This document shows positions 12,601-24,527 of a stretch of 64,000 nt of DNA, one piece after another. The notes under the pieces were generated by a model. That model was not told the origin of the DNA. It did no database searches and was given only the letters and a program-made list of their open reading frames with translations. Both the position numbers and the translations under genes were made by a program. Numbering within the stretch: the first letter of the stretch is position 1; every line of letters starts with the position of its first letter. Source of the DNA: Perognathus longimembris pacificus (Eukaryota > Chordata > Mammalia > Rodentia > Heteromyidae); contig NC_063171.1 in the NCBI RefSeq assembly GCF_023159225.1, positions 36,921,378-36,985,377 on the forward strand. Reading direction: 5' to 3'.

Positions 12601-12832
12601 CTGGGCACTGGTAGCCCACACCTGTACTCCTAGCTACTGAGAGGCTGAGATCTGAGGATCACAGTTAGGAACCAGTCCAGGCAGAATAGTCAGTGGGATT
12701 CTTATCTCTAATTAACCACCAGAAAACCAGAAGTGGCACTGGGACTGAAAGTGGAAGAGCACTAGCCTTGAGCAGAAAAGCTCAGGAACAGTGCCTAGGC
12801 CCTGAGCTCAAGCCCTACAACTGACAAAAAAG
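12601..12832 (+). mobile_element. SINE-B copy
   Basis: All modules are present: 'cacacctgtactcctagcta', 'ttcttatctctaattaacca', 'agcactagccttgagcag', 'caggccctgagctcaagc', then an A-rich end. Confidence 0.85.
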
Positions 12833-12847
12833 AAGCAGTTCTGGACA

Positions 12848-12960
12848 AGACGTGAGTTTGGGTACAACTCTATCACTAATTTACTTGGGGCAAATTCTCT
12901 GAGTCTTTCCTATTTCACAGTATGAAAATCAATTTATGTATGTTATAAACTTTAAGGTAA
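12848..12960 (+). repeat. MIR remnant
   Basis: Sense MIR middle part: 'gggtacaactctatcactaa', then 'ttggggcaaattctctgagt'. It directly follows SINE-B. Confidence 0.5.
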
Positions 12961-13099
12961 TAATCATAGACTATTATTTGAAAATGATGAGCAAGGCTTT
13001 CCTTGGGCCCCGAGGACTTCCATTCTCCCTGATATGCAGAATCCCACCTTGACCCAAAGCTAGGACTCAGCTAAGGAATCCTGAATGCCACCATCAAAG

Positions 13100-13313
13100 C
13101 AGGGGTGGGGAATGAAAAGGTCCCCCGCCCCCATCAGGCTATATAAGGCCCGCAAAATGGTTTAGTATATGATGGCACAAATACATATACGTCTCATTGG
13201 CTCTTGTCCATGGCCCATTGCTCATTTGTCTATACTGATAATTATGTGTGCCCTACAAAGAATGATAAAAATATCCAAATGGCCCTTAGCAGAAAACAAA
13301 CTCCTTATTCCTG
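13100..13313 (-). mobile_element. Possible hAT (MER5/Charlie-type) nonautonomous element
   Basis: The left end caggggtggggaatg and the right end (reverse complement starting caggaataagg) form imperfect terminal inverted repeats. The minus strand contains 'ctgctaagggccatttggat' and a 'gtagggcacacataattatc' block, typical of the 'gggccatttggatat' hAT nonautonomous families. I could not confirm an 8-bp target duplication. Confidence 0.45.
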
Positions 13314-13429
13314 CCACAGAGTATGGTTGGAAGCTTAAAGACAATCCTTCAACTAAAGCTTTGAGTAAACTTCAGTTTCATCTATAGGATGTCTGTAAAG
13401 GGCTTATATAACATATTCTTGAGCACCTT

Positions 13430-14300
13430 CTAGTGCAGATCACTCTCTACTTTTTGAGGAACTTTTTTTTTACATTGGCATCGTCCTGATTGTACAGTGT
13501 CCTCTGTCATATTAAGTCTGGAATTTTTTTCCTTGTAACTTGGCTGCACTGGTACTGGTTCTTTCTCTTGGAGCTGAAAGAAGTAGTCTAAACCTTTATT
13601 CACATGACAGCTCTTCCAGCCAAATATTTGCACCACCCATTAGATACTTCAGATTGTCTCCCTGACTAAATCCATTTAGTTCAACAATTTCCCATGTGAC
13701 CTGGTCCTGAATTTTCTTGTATTCTGGTTGTTCCTTGAGATGAGATACTCCAAGTGGGGGATGAATCAACTGCCTCCTTATCTTAGAGACTAAGTTCAAC
13801 TAAAGTAGTTTAAGATTGTATTGCTTTTTTTGGGGGGGTGGGGGAAATGAAAATATACAAATAATCCATGCTGGATTATTTTCTGCTATTTTTTTTTTCA
13901 AGTACTGCTTGTTAAATCACAACTCCTCAATCCAGAACTTGCTCAGGTGATTTATGGACTCAAGTACATAACCCACATTTATTCTTTTTGTTAGATTTGG
14001 CTTACTCTTGGGTTCCTTTTAGATCCCAGTTCTGCCTAGCCCTTGCATTTGTAATCTGTTCCAGCCTCTTGACATCCATATAATTGATGGCCCCAATGTT
14101 CTCTAGTTTTGAATGAAGTTAGTGTTAAGAACATTCAATAGGGCAAGGCGAAAAAGAAAGCTCTCTGTTACATCAATAGGAAATGAATTCCAGGATATCA
14201 TGGTCAATTTACCAGTACCACTGATTTTTAAATTTTAAGTCACCTGATTATCCTTCTGGTCATTTTTCTCTATCTTATCCCAAAGACATAAGGCTGTCAA
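13430..14300 (-). pseudogene. Unidentified decayed coding-like remnant (possible retrocopy)
   Basis: Two overlapping minus-strand frames (13596-13799 and 13430-13636) look as though one frameshift splits an older reading frame. The first includes the segments VSHLKEQPEYKKIQDQ and GFSQGDNLKYLMGG. Further upstream on the same strand (about 13860-14120) short stop-interrupted stretches such as VLESINHLSKFWIEEL also look protein-like. I cannot name the parent protein. No intron-like gaps are obvious, so a processed retrocopy is the simplest guess; a transposon-encoded frame is the alternative, because a hAT-like end lies nearby. Low certainty. Confidence 0.25.
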
Positions 14301-14639
14301 AAATCTTCCTGAGGACTACATACACTTTTATCTATTGTATTTTATTGACCTGTCAATTTAATATCCTTGTCATAGAAGAAAATTAAGTTATTGTGATGTG
14401 ACTTGTGCTTAATAAACCACATTGAGTTTTACCGATAATTTATTTCTCCTGTCTTGCCCAGTACTAATAATCCTAAAATTACATTCAAGAATCTGAGGTC
14501 AATGTTCTTATTGGTTTGTCTACAGTTTGTGAGATGTACTTTATCACTCTCCTCCTTCTCCTCTTTTGGTTCTTTAGGGTCTTTAGGGCCTCACACTTAC
14601 TAAACAACACTCTTCCACTTGAATTATTCCCTAGTCCTT

Positions 14640-14752
14640 TTTGTTTTTGATTTGTTTTCAGATGTAGTTTTGCGCTTTTACTTGGGCCAATCTTAGATCT
14701 TACCTCTACCTTCCTAGTAGCTGGGATTACAGGCATGAACCATCATGCCAAG
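14640..14752 (-). mobile_element. Diverged B1-like SINE
   Basis: Antisense 7SL-like order ending 'ctagtagctgggattacagg' and 'catgaaccatcatgcca'. The left part is strongly decayed. Confidence 0.55.
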
Positions 14753-14862
14753 TTCTTCCTTTTTTCTTGATAATTAAAAAATTCTGTTCACTCATCTCCA
14801 ATTCTACAGCAATTCTTCAGCTACTTAAAATCCCATATAGATGTTTAATTTTATTTATTTAT

Positions 14863-15058
14863 TTTTGTGCCAGTCCTGGGGCTTGAGCTCAGGGCCTGAG
14901 TACTGTCCCTGAGATATTTTGCTCAAGGATAGTACCCTACTGGATTTTTTTTTTGGTTGTTAGTGGGAGATAAAGAGTTTTTATGTGCAGGCTGGCTTTG
15001 AACTGTGATCCTCAGATCTCAGCCTCCTGAATAGCTAGGATTACCGGAATAAGCCAGC
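14863..15058 (-). mobile_element. SINE-B copy
   Basis: Antisense: 'gccagtcctggggcttgagc', 'gctggctttgaactgtgatc', 'tcagcctcctgaatagctag'. The T-rich start is its A-tail in reverse. Confidence 0.8.
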
Positions 15059-15139
15059 TCATATAGAGGTCTTATATCATCAAGAATTGGAGGATCAAAT
15101 GAGAAAGTATGTGTATGTGTGAATTTGGAAATGTTATAT

Positions 15140-15353
15140 AGCTAGGTGCCTGTGGCTTATGCCTATAATCTTATTTACTCAGGAGGCTAAGCATTGAGAA
15201 CCACAGTTGGAAGCCTACCTTGGCAGACAAGTCCAATTACCAAGCAAAAATCCAGAACTAGAGTGTGTCTCAAATATGGCAGAGTGAAAAAGCTGAACAA
15301 GAGCATGAAACTTTTGAGTTCAAGCCTCAGTTCTGGCACAAAAATAAATAAAG
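15140..15353 (+). mobile_element. SINE-B copy, diverged
   Basis: Sense copy: 'gtggcttatgcctataatct', 'tactcaggaggctaagc', a shortened middle, then 'gagttcaagcctcagt' and an A-rich tail. Confidence 0.75.
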
Positions 15354-16150
15354 ATGGTATATGTGCACAGATATTGTGGTGTTTGTTAGTCCCCTTAGTA
15401 GGTACTAAATAGGCTTTATTTGGGCTTTAAGTGGGAATTCTGCAGACTCTAGAGTTGTAGATCTTCTTTTTGGTACAAAAAAAGCCAGTAACATAGATAG
15501 TACCCAAGTCTGATTAAGTAGATGAATCGTGATTCCAAATGGCCACCAGGGTGGTAAAATGGGCATCCTGGTTGCCTATGAATGTTCTTGATATTCTTGG
15601 CCATTAGTGATCTCCAATTCAGTGTCTATCTGGGTAGGATTATATGAGTAGACCCTACATGATTCAGAAAGAGAAGTATTAAGAATAATGATGAAACACA
15701 ATGGTTCAGATTTTTAGAAATGGCTTTTCTTATGTTCAAATGAGCCAAACTCCCTAGAGTTCACCTAGCTCCTACCCAGAAGATTTGTCCAGCAGATCCA
15801 GAGTATATATGTGCTCAGGTGATAAAAATTTTCTCTTCTAGAAAAGTATAAGGCTATGTCTTGGATGACGGTGTAGGCACCTTGTATAAAGTGAACTTTC
15901 TTCTATTTTAGTGCCTTGTCTACTTTCTACTATTGCTCAAGTCCTATTTTTGTTCTTCAATAACATCAGCCTAGATCCCAATCCAGACCCAATTTCCTCA
16001 GGTGATGCAAATAGATGATTAAAAGTGAAATGAGTTGAGTACTTGGAAAGTATTTTGGAAGGTAGAGGAATGGGCAGTTTTTGTTTTCTTCGTGTTTGAA
16101 TATCTTAGTAGCACCAGTAGTTATTAACTTGGGGTTAGGAGAGAGTAATG
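15354..16150. other. Unassigned intronic sequence
   Basis: No gene or repeat is recognised. A weak CTCF-like string (ggccaccagggtgg at 15541-15554) deviates from the core at key positions. Confidence 0.4.
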
Positions 16151-16166
16151 AAAAATATGTGTATGG

Positions 16167-16377
16167 GGGGCTGGGAACATGGCCTAGTGGCAAGAGTGCT
16201 TGCCTCATATACATGAAGCCCTGGGTTCGATTCCTCAGCACCAAATATATAGAAAAGGCCAGAGGTGGCGCTGTGGCTCAAGTGGTAGAGTGCTAGCCTT
16301 GAGCAAAAAGAAGCCAGGGACAGTGCTCAGGCCCTGGGTCCAAGCCCCAGGACTGGCCAAAAAAACAAAACAAACAA
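16167..16377 (+). mobile_element. SINE-A copy, complete, with target duplication
   Basis: The left tRNA-like half has an A box (tggcctagtgg, 16180-16190) and an intact B box (ggttcgattcc, 16224-16234). The right half starts with the A-box-like tggctcaagtgg (16274-16285). The element is flanked by the 16-base duplication aaaaatatgtgtatgg (16151-16166 and 16378-16393). Intact pol III boxes and perfect duplications suggest a fairly recent insertion. Confidence 0.92.
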
Positions 16378-16393
16378 AAAAATATGTGTATGG

Positions 16394-16859
16394 AATGATG
16401 TATAGATTAAAAGCAATTGGCCTGTAGGGATTTTTTACCTTATTATAGATATTTATGAGAGTTAGGAGGAGGGATTAGGTTTCAAAATTAGATATCATCA
16501 CTGATTTTAAAGTGAATGGAGGTCAGTAGACCCCTTATTAGTCTCATCCGTACTTTTAAGAAACTGTGAATATATTACTCTTTCTTCACTGCTTCTTCTA
16601 AAATTTACAAATATTAAGCTTCATTGAAACTATCTGCTTACTTAATATGTATTTTCTTCATTAAGTTGTGATTTCTAAGCCAAGATGGTATAATTTTCAA
16701 CTTTGCTTTACTAGCCCATTGCTCAGTGACTGGCATATAGTAAGTGCTCAATGAATATTTGCTAATAAATAAGTGCCAACAAAATGAATGTTAGTTCCTC
16801 TCTGGAATTAACATTTGGGTGGTAACTGAATTGGCACTTTCTTTCCTCCCTCTTTTTTT
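16394..16859. other. Unassigned intronic sequence with a MIR tail
   Basis: A sense MIR 3' part is visible at about 16700-16775 ('gtgactggcatatagtaagt', then 'gctcaatgaatatt'). The rest is not assigned. Confidence 0.45.
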
Positions 16860-16965
16860 TTCTTTGTTAAAAAATTACTTTATTTTTAATGTAAAAGTGA
16901 TGTACAGAGGGGTTACAATAAAGCAATGAGTAGAATTCTTGTTAGACAGTCTTTTTCTCTTTTCT
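16860..16965 (-). mobile_element. L1 3' end fragment
   Basis: It contains 'gtgatgtacagaggggttac' after a T/A-rich start, as do the antisense L1 3' end at 53854 and (in reverse) the copy ending at 49738. Truncated. Confidence 0.55.
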
Positions 16966-17002
16966 TCTTTCTTCCATTCTTCCCTCCTTCTCTCTCTTTC
17001 TG

Positions 17003-17206
17003 TTTCTGTTTGTTTTCCAGTCCTGAGGCTTGGACTCAGGGCCTGAGCACTGCCCCTGGCTTCTCTTTGCTCAAGGCTAGCACTCTGCCATTTGAGCCAC
17101 AGCGCCAATTCCGGCTTTTTTTGGTTTATGTAGTGCTGAGGAATCAAACCCAGCGCTTCATGCATGCTAGGCAAGCACTCAACTGCTATGCCGCACTCCC
17201 AGCCCC
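17003..17206 (-). mobile_element. SINE-A copy with target duplication
   Basis: A complete antisense copy, from ccagtcctgaggcttggac to gccgcactcccagcccc. The 15-base duplication ttctctctctttctg flanks it (16988-17002 and 17207-17221). It inserted into the pyrimidine-rich tail of the adjacent antisense B1 element. Confidence 0.92.
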
Positions 17207-17221
17207 TTCTCTCTCTTTCTG

Positions 17222-17323
17222 ATAGAGACTCATTGTGTAGCCTAGGCTGGCCTCAAACTCACAATCTTCTTGCCTCGGCCTCTCAAGTGCTGGAAACTAC
17301 AGACTTGTAGCCACATGTCTGGC
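17222..17323 (-). mobile_element. B1-like SINE close to the KCNJ10 acceptor
   Basis: Antisense 7SL-derived monomer: 'cattgtgtagcctaggctgg', 'cctcggcctctcaagtgctg'. It ends about 20 bases before the likely branch point of the KCNJ10 coding exon. Confidence 0.8.
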
Positions 17324-17337
17324 GAACTGGCTGGATT

Positions 17338-17373
17338 TCTTTAACTACTGTCATGCTGTTTTGTTCCATCTAG
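17338..17373 (+). other. KCNJ10: Splice acceptor of the KCNJ10 coding exon
   Basis: A branch-point-like ttaac (branch A at 17344) is followed by a T-rich tract and ttccatctag ending in AG at 17372-17373. The ATG follows at once, so no 5' UTR is left in this exon if this acceptor is used. Confidence 0.75.
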
Positions 17374-18513
<1,140 letters not shown>

Positions 18514-19157
18514 CGGCCTAGCCCCAACCCCCTAGTCATCTGACTGCTTTTCCTCTCTTTTGATGCCCTGGGGAAGGGATACTATCTGGGTTCACTGGAG
18601 TGTCCCAGAAGTACCCATCCCGTTCCTTCCTTAACTCAGTGACCTGTGAGTTCAGGCCAACTGGAATCTAAATTTTCTTCCCATTGTCCTCTTTCACCTT
18701 TTCCTGCTTCTACCCCCAATGCACACAACTCCTTGAAGCCAGGATGGGGGAAGGAGAGGGAAAGTTAGGCTGAAGGGGCTTGGAAGGCCTCAGCCATGCT
18801 TGGAGATTCATATCAGTAGGGCCATGTGATTGGATGGGCAGACTCTACCCACCTCCCATCATTATCAGAAAGTTAAACTACTTGAGGCCAAAGCAGCCTA
18901 TGTTTCCAGCTTGCAGGTTGATAGTCACATCTGATAGTTACTTTGTGGTTTGTGCCTTCAGAAATACAGAATATGTAATCAGTTTATTCTGGGGTCTTTT
19001 ACCAACTCCTGTTGAATGAAGCTAGGGTTTATCATGGTGTTTCTAATCTTTGCTGACAACTCCTGACCACTCTTGATCACTATCATTTCCCTTCCTAGTT
19101 TGCAACTGGACTGTCTTGGCATTCTCAGTCTCTCATAGCCTGTTTCCACAAATTGGG

Positions 19158-19390
19158 TCACTAGTGGTTCACCGTGTAATCCTAGCTACTCAGGAGGCCA
19201 AGATCTGAGGATCATGGTTCAAAGCCAACATGGGCACCAAAATCCATAAGATTCCTAGATCTAATTAACCACCAGAAAACTAGAAGTAGAGCTGTGGCTG
19301 AAAGTGGTAGAGTACTACCCTTGGGCAAAAAAAGCTCAGGGATGTGCTCAGGCCCTGAGCTCAAGGCCCATGACTGACTCCCTTCCCCCC
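19158..19390 (+). mobile_element. SINE-B copy inside the probable KCNJ10 3' UTR
   Basis: Sense copy: 'gtaatcctagctactcagga', 'ctaattaaccaccagaaaac', 'caggccctgagctcaagg'. The tail is C-rich rather than a pure A-run. Confidence 0.85.
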
Positions 19391-22300
19391 AAAATACAGC
19401 CACATTTATACTTGTATCCTTCTTAGATTCTGAACTCTTCAGCTTTAGAACTATTCTCCAAAACTTTGAACAAATCTTCAGGCAGCCCTGGGAAGATTTG
19501 TTTCTCTGTGTCTTGTGAATAGAGTACCCTAGTCAATATGTTCTCATGAATAAGTCCATTGCCTGGGCCCCATGAAAAGCTCCAAAAATGATACACTAGA
19601 TTACACTGTACTTGGCTTCTTGTCTACCTTTCCTGCCCATCCCAGACCTCTTTCCTTAACCTGAACCCTTTGAAGAAAGGGAAGGAAAACACATTTTTCC
19701 CTTCCTAACATTGATGCTCAACTAAAACTAGATTCAGAGGGCAAAGATTCTCCAGGAAAGTTAAACCAACTTCTCAGATTTCCACACTGCTGTGCAGAGC
19801 CTCTGGGAATTGGTGATGCTTTGTTAAGGTTTGGGCAGAAGCAGAATTCTGTGGCTCACAGCCACTATTTTCTTACACCTCTCATTGCCTTTCTGAAAAG
19901 TGCCAGTTATTTTATGAGGCAATGCTATGAGGGTGAGAAATTTTACCTCTGGATCAAATAACTCTGGTATTCTTCAGCCATTCCTAACACTTGGTATGAA
20001 ATGATTCTTCTGCCATGGAGCCAGCTGCAGGCAAGTTAAGAAGGTATTTTAGAAGATGATATTCAGGCCATTCCTTGTTCCCTGACAGAGAATATGGCAG
20101 GGCTCTGGGAAAGGTTTATAGACAGCAGAACTTTCTCTAAAGCCCCAAATACCACAAGTGCTTTCTGGTGTCATTTAGGTACAAACCCAACAAGTGGTTT
20201 GGCATAGAACCCCTGTATAAATCAAGTGGCAATTTATTTAAGGTAAACACAACCAATTGTTACAAGCTATTCTTTTACACAAAATGTATACATCTGTGTG
20301 CAGAGCCTTCCAGAGAAACTCACAAAATTTTGAGGCTGGACCTACTCAACTGTGCAGCTCTCCTACATTGATCTCTCCTTGAACTCAACTAACTGTATCT
20401 TGAAAATGAAGACCCTTCAATCTGCACTTACTGTAAAAACCCATTGCTCTTCAGCTCTTATAAAAACATGAACAACAACCACAAAAAGAAACACTTGAAA
20501 ATCAGAAACAAAGAACAGAAGGCAAAGAGCCAGCTTATGTGCTCTCAACTTTATTCAATGTTGGATTTAACCTGTTTTGTTCACTGTGCAAAGACAAAAA
20601 ATGTACTTCTCTGTATATGTGTGTTTGTGTGTATGTATCCTCTTATCTACTGGGAAATTGTCCTCCATCTGGTTTCTTCTGTACATTGCTGCTCCCCTCC
20701 TGAAGGAATTCCTCCCTTATTCCCCTGCTAGACTCTCCTTGGATTCTTAGATAACAAGGGAGAGAGAATATTTTTCAACTTAATCTTTTCTGAACCTCCT
20801 CTACAATCCCAGGCTCTATGCTAAGTTGCACTTTAAATCATACTGTCCTATTAATACAATCTGGCACCTTCTCCAGTAAGCCCTTTGTCCCCCATGAACT
20901 ACCCACCCCAAATACTAAATGACTTTATATAGCCTAGCCTATCTTCCTTGACCTGGAACCCTCTTTCAGAGCATAAGCTTTAGAAGCAGTTGGGACTGGT
21001 GAGAAATGGTCCCCCTGTCTATACTGGTCATCAATTTGGAATGTTAGAAGAGTAGTAGGCACAGATATTAAGGGGGGGGGGGGAGATTTCAGAATACAGA
21101 CGAATCAGCTGCTGAGGAACGATACCCAGGGTGTGAAGATGAGAAAGGACAGGGCTAAGAAGGAATCTGGTGAAATCAATGAAACCCTTGAGTCTTATTT
21201 GGGCTGGCAAACAAACGGTGGGTGAAGGCTTGAGGAATTAGAACCTGATATATATGAAAGGTTTAGCTAAGGATAAAAAAGAGATAATATATATGGAAAG
21301 AGATGTATATAGATGTATATATGCCCAAATGTACAGAAAAGAAGTACAGGTATCTTGCCCTGGTTGTGAGGCAGGACGTCAGATTTCTAGACTTTAAAAC
21401 CAGAGTTCCTGGTTTCAACACAGAAGTGAGACTGCTGATGGATTTCAGGTTTGATTATGAGAACCAGAGGGATGGAAATCCCTCTTCATTAATAAAGAGG
21501 TATCCATGGAGGCTTGATGAACTTGTGGGACTGAGGACCAAAAAGAGAGGAGCTAGGAGGAGATGGGTTGGGGAAATGCTTTATATGTGTGCTTCCACCC
21601 CTACCATCATCCTGACATTGTAGCAACTTTCCAAATAAGTAAATAAACAAATGAAAGCATCCTTTTGTTTTCTCTTTTGAAGTATTCTGCATTTTCCTAT
21701 TTTCCACCAGGGTGGAAGCTGCTCTAGCTCCAGCTTCCACAACCAAACTGAGAACCTCCAACACCTGACTGGGAGGTGCTCATGGAAGCTACAACCCTTG
21801 AATGAAAATAAAATGACAGGACTCAAGAGCTGATGGGCTCAAGATATTCTTAAGACAGAGCTCTGGGCCCCTAGATGGCTACAAACAGTCCAAAAGGGGT
21901 GCCATCTATGCCAGGTGTCTCTGTCCTGGCACTGGGTACAGGGAGCATGCTGTGGCTTTGATCTTCCTAAGACTGAGATGAAACATGGACCTACCATCTG
22001 TCCTAGGGAATGGTGTCATTCCAGAGAAGTTTTGAAATCCCTATAATGGGCTTCACTTCATCCCATCTCCTGCAATCCTATCAACTAACAAGATCATGCA
22101 GGAATTCTATGAGGTGAACAGAGAAAGGAAACCAATCATATTACCCTTAGGAGACAGTGATGCTGCATCCTCCCAAAGTGGCAACCTGGGTTCTTTATCT
22201 CAGCTAGCTAACCTAGTTTATTTGTCAAATAACATATTACCTATGCTGTGCAGTTAGCCAGAAGTCCAGGTTCAGTAATGGCCAGCTCTACCAAAACTGA

Positions 22301-22430
22301 AGTATCAAGGGATGGTGTCTTTACTTATTGCTTATTAACGACTAAACCAGGTCACATCTACCTAGGAGAAAAAGTATGTGTGAGTTATTTTTGGCTTACT
22401 TCATTTTTGTCTATTCAGAACAAGCTACTA

Positions 22431-22436
22431 AATAAA
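22431..22436 (+). promoter_or_regulatory. KCNJ10: Candidate KCNJ10 polyadenylation signal
   Basis: AATAAA lies about 3.9 kb after the stop codon and is followed by a T-rich stretch (ctatttctttt) around 22460. The distance agrees with the long KCNJ10 3' UTR of other mammals. Confidence 0.5.
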
Positions 22437-22549
22437 ATGGATGAATCTCTGGTCGTCACTCTATTTCTTTTAAAAACTGAATCCTATACTATTGTCAAGA
22501 TCTGAACTCAGTCTTACCTATAAATTAGGCTATGCTGAGAGAACATTTT

Positions 22550-22872
22550 TGTGTGTGTGTAGTACTGGGGTTATGAAATCAGGACCTCACACTTGCTAGG
22601 CTAGAGCTCTACTGTGCAGCCACATCTGTTTCTTGCTGGTTATTTTTAGAAGAGGGTCTCACTTCAAGCCAGGGTGCATGTCTAAGCTGAAATCTGCTTA
22701 CTTTATGCTTCTCATAGTTTCTGGGATAATGGGCATATACCACCATGTCAGCTTCTTTTCTGTTCAAATGGAGTCTCATTGACTTTTCTGTCAGGACTGG
22801 CCTGGAATCTCGACCATCCCATTCTCAACATCCCAAGTCGTGTTAGAAGTATGTGCTATGGGCATCTGGCTG
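22550..22872 (-). mobile_element. Old ID-like and B1-like SINE pair
   Basis: The first part reads as an antisense tRNA-like unit ('ggacctcacacttgctaggc'). The second and third parts are antisense B1-like pieces with 'gtttctgggataatgggcat' and 'caggactggcctggaatctc'. All are strongly diverged, so the boundaries are approximate. Confidence 0.45.
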
Positions 22873-23254
22873 GAAGAACTTCTGATTGTGGTACCAGGCC
22901 TCTTTTGCTGAATTTTTTTTTAAACTAATGGTATCACCCATTCCTTCCACTCCTTTCTTGCATATTGACTTCCTAACTTTAGGATGCTTAGGAAATATTT
23001 TTCAGATTCAGTTCTTAAAAACAAGATTTAACACATGTTAAGCCTAGAAATCTAAAAAACTGACTTGGCTTAATCCACAAACATCAGGTTGCTCTGGATC
23101 CCAGGCATTGTGCCTTTGACCAGTGATCATGAGCCCATTTTTTTTCCATCCCTACTACTCATAAAGACTTGTTGACTGTTTTTCTTAATATTCTCAAGGC
23201 CTTATAATCCAATTCCTTTAAATCAGCAGCCATTTATTCACCCAAATCTAAATG
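22873..23254. other. Unassigned intergenic sequence
   Basis: No gene, known repeat or simple repeat is recognised. Confidence 0.4.
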
Positions 23255-23267
23255 AAACAGACATCTT

Positions 23268-23480
23268 TTTTTTTTTTTTTTTTTTTTTTGCCAGTCCTGG
23301 GCTTGGACTCAGGGCCTGAGCACTGTCCCTGGCTTCTTTTTGCTCAAGGCTAGCACTCTGCCACTTGAGCCACAGCGCCACTTCTGGCCATTTTCTATAT
23401 ATGTGGTGCTGGGGAATCGAACTCAGGGCTTCATGTATGCGAGACAAGCAATCTTGCTACTAAGCCATATTCCCAGCCCA
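23268..23480 (-). mobile_element. SINE-A copy with target duplication
   Basis: Complete antisense copy starting with a T-run of about 20 bases. The 13-base duplication aaacagacatctt flanks it (23255-23267 and 23482-23494). Confidence 0.93.
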
Positions 23481-23729
23481 AAAACAGACATCTTCTATCC
23501 TTACTACCACTATCTGGGAAAGGCCTGGTTGTCAGTATTCAGCTCCAAATTCTCTGGCATGAAGCCAAATTATACAGTAACAGATTCTTATTCCTCAATG
23601 ATGGACAGAGGGAAGAGAAGAGAGAAATTAGGTACCATTATCATGAATAAATCAACAAGGAATCATAAAACATATAAATGTATAAGACATATGTAATATA
23701 TAGTTCTTAAAAGTCTATAGCTCCTAACT

Positions 23730-23950
23730 AGGGGCTAGTGGCTCACACTTGCAATCTTACCTACTCAGGAGGCTGAGATCTAAGGATTACCCAAGCTGGA
23801 GTCTGTGAGACAATTATCTCCAATAAATTATGAGGGGGAGGGGGAAGCTAGAAGGAGATCTCTGGCTCTACTGGTAAGATATGAGCCTTGAGCCAAAGAA
23901 GCCCAGGGACAGTGTCCAGGGCCTGGGTCCAAGTCTGAGGACCAGCATGT
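23730..23950 (+). mobile_element. SINE-B copy
   Basis: Sense copy with 'tactcaggaggctgagatct' and 'agcccagggacagtgtccag'. The middle is replaced by a G-rich stretch, and the tail is alternating GT/GC. Confidence 0.75.
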
Positions 23951-24527
23951 GCGTGCGTGTGCATGTGCACACGTTTGTAGCTCCTACAAGAGAAAATAAC
24001 AAGTAGCATATAACAAATATAACTAAAGCAACAAGTAGCATATGCTAACACCAGATGTCAAATTAACATGTTCTAAAAAGGATGAGATCTTGCAGAAAAC
24101 GTTTTACAGAGACAGACACTAAGCAAGGAGTGGCATCATTCTAAGTACTATTATCTACATCCCTCTTCTTTGACTTCAGTGACTTTTTGCTTTCTTTCTG
24201 ATTGGTGTTTTCATCAGCCCAGAGTTGATACCTTTGCCCTATCTAGCCATCTACATTGGAACAGATTGTCTGAGGCCTTCCCACTCAATTACTTAAACCA
24301 ACCCAACCAGAAGATACACTACTTTTAAATACTCAGCTATATACCCTATATTCTCTACTTTCTGACACTAAGGCTTACTTATCTATAATTCTCAGAGAAA
24401 AATAATAAATCAGAGATAGTCATGGCAAGAGAGACTATCAGGAGGATTCAAATGTCCAAGGAGAGAAAACAGAAGGAACTTAGAATTCATAATCAGCATT
24501 ATATTTGCAATACAGTCATATCGTGAT
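23951..24527. other. Unassigned intergenic sequence
   Basis: No gene or repeat family recognised. The block is AT-rich and without long frames. Confidence 0.4.

Larger units (their letters stand above)
1..17373 (+). other. KCNJ10: Probable KCNJ10 intron 1 (3' part)
   Basis: The KCNJ10 coding exon starts immediately after a splice acceptor AG at 17372-17373, so the sequence before it must be intron. In human and mouse the gene has a distant non-coding first exon, and the intron is longer than the 17 kb visible here, so exon 1 is expected outside the window. I see no CpG-rich promoter in this stretch. It holds SINEs, MIR and L2 remnants, an LTR remnant and unassigned sequence, listed separately. 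An internal alternative 5' exon cannot be excluded from sequence alone. Confidence 0.7.
18514..22455 (+). other. KCNJ10: Probable KCNJ10 3' UTR
   Basis: The stop codon is TGA at 18511-18513. Human and mouse KCNJ10 mRNAs have a 3' UTR of several kilobases, and the best polyadenylation signal at the expected distance is AATAAA at 22431-22436. The stretch has few repeats apart from one SINE-B (19158-19390), and the next old SINE cluster starts only after 22550; both fit a transcribed UTR. Earlier AATAAA copies at 21642 and 21807 could give shorter forms. A run of 12-13 G lies at about 21071-21083. Confidence 0.6.

Noticed and set aside
15541..15554. CTCF-like string ggccaccagggtgg
   Set aside because: Two key positions after the CCACCAGGG core do not fit the consensus.
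16180..16234. Possible tRNA gene (A and B boxes)
   Set aside because: The boxes belong to the left half of a SINE-A with target duplications; no mature tRNA fold is preserved.
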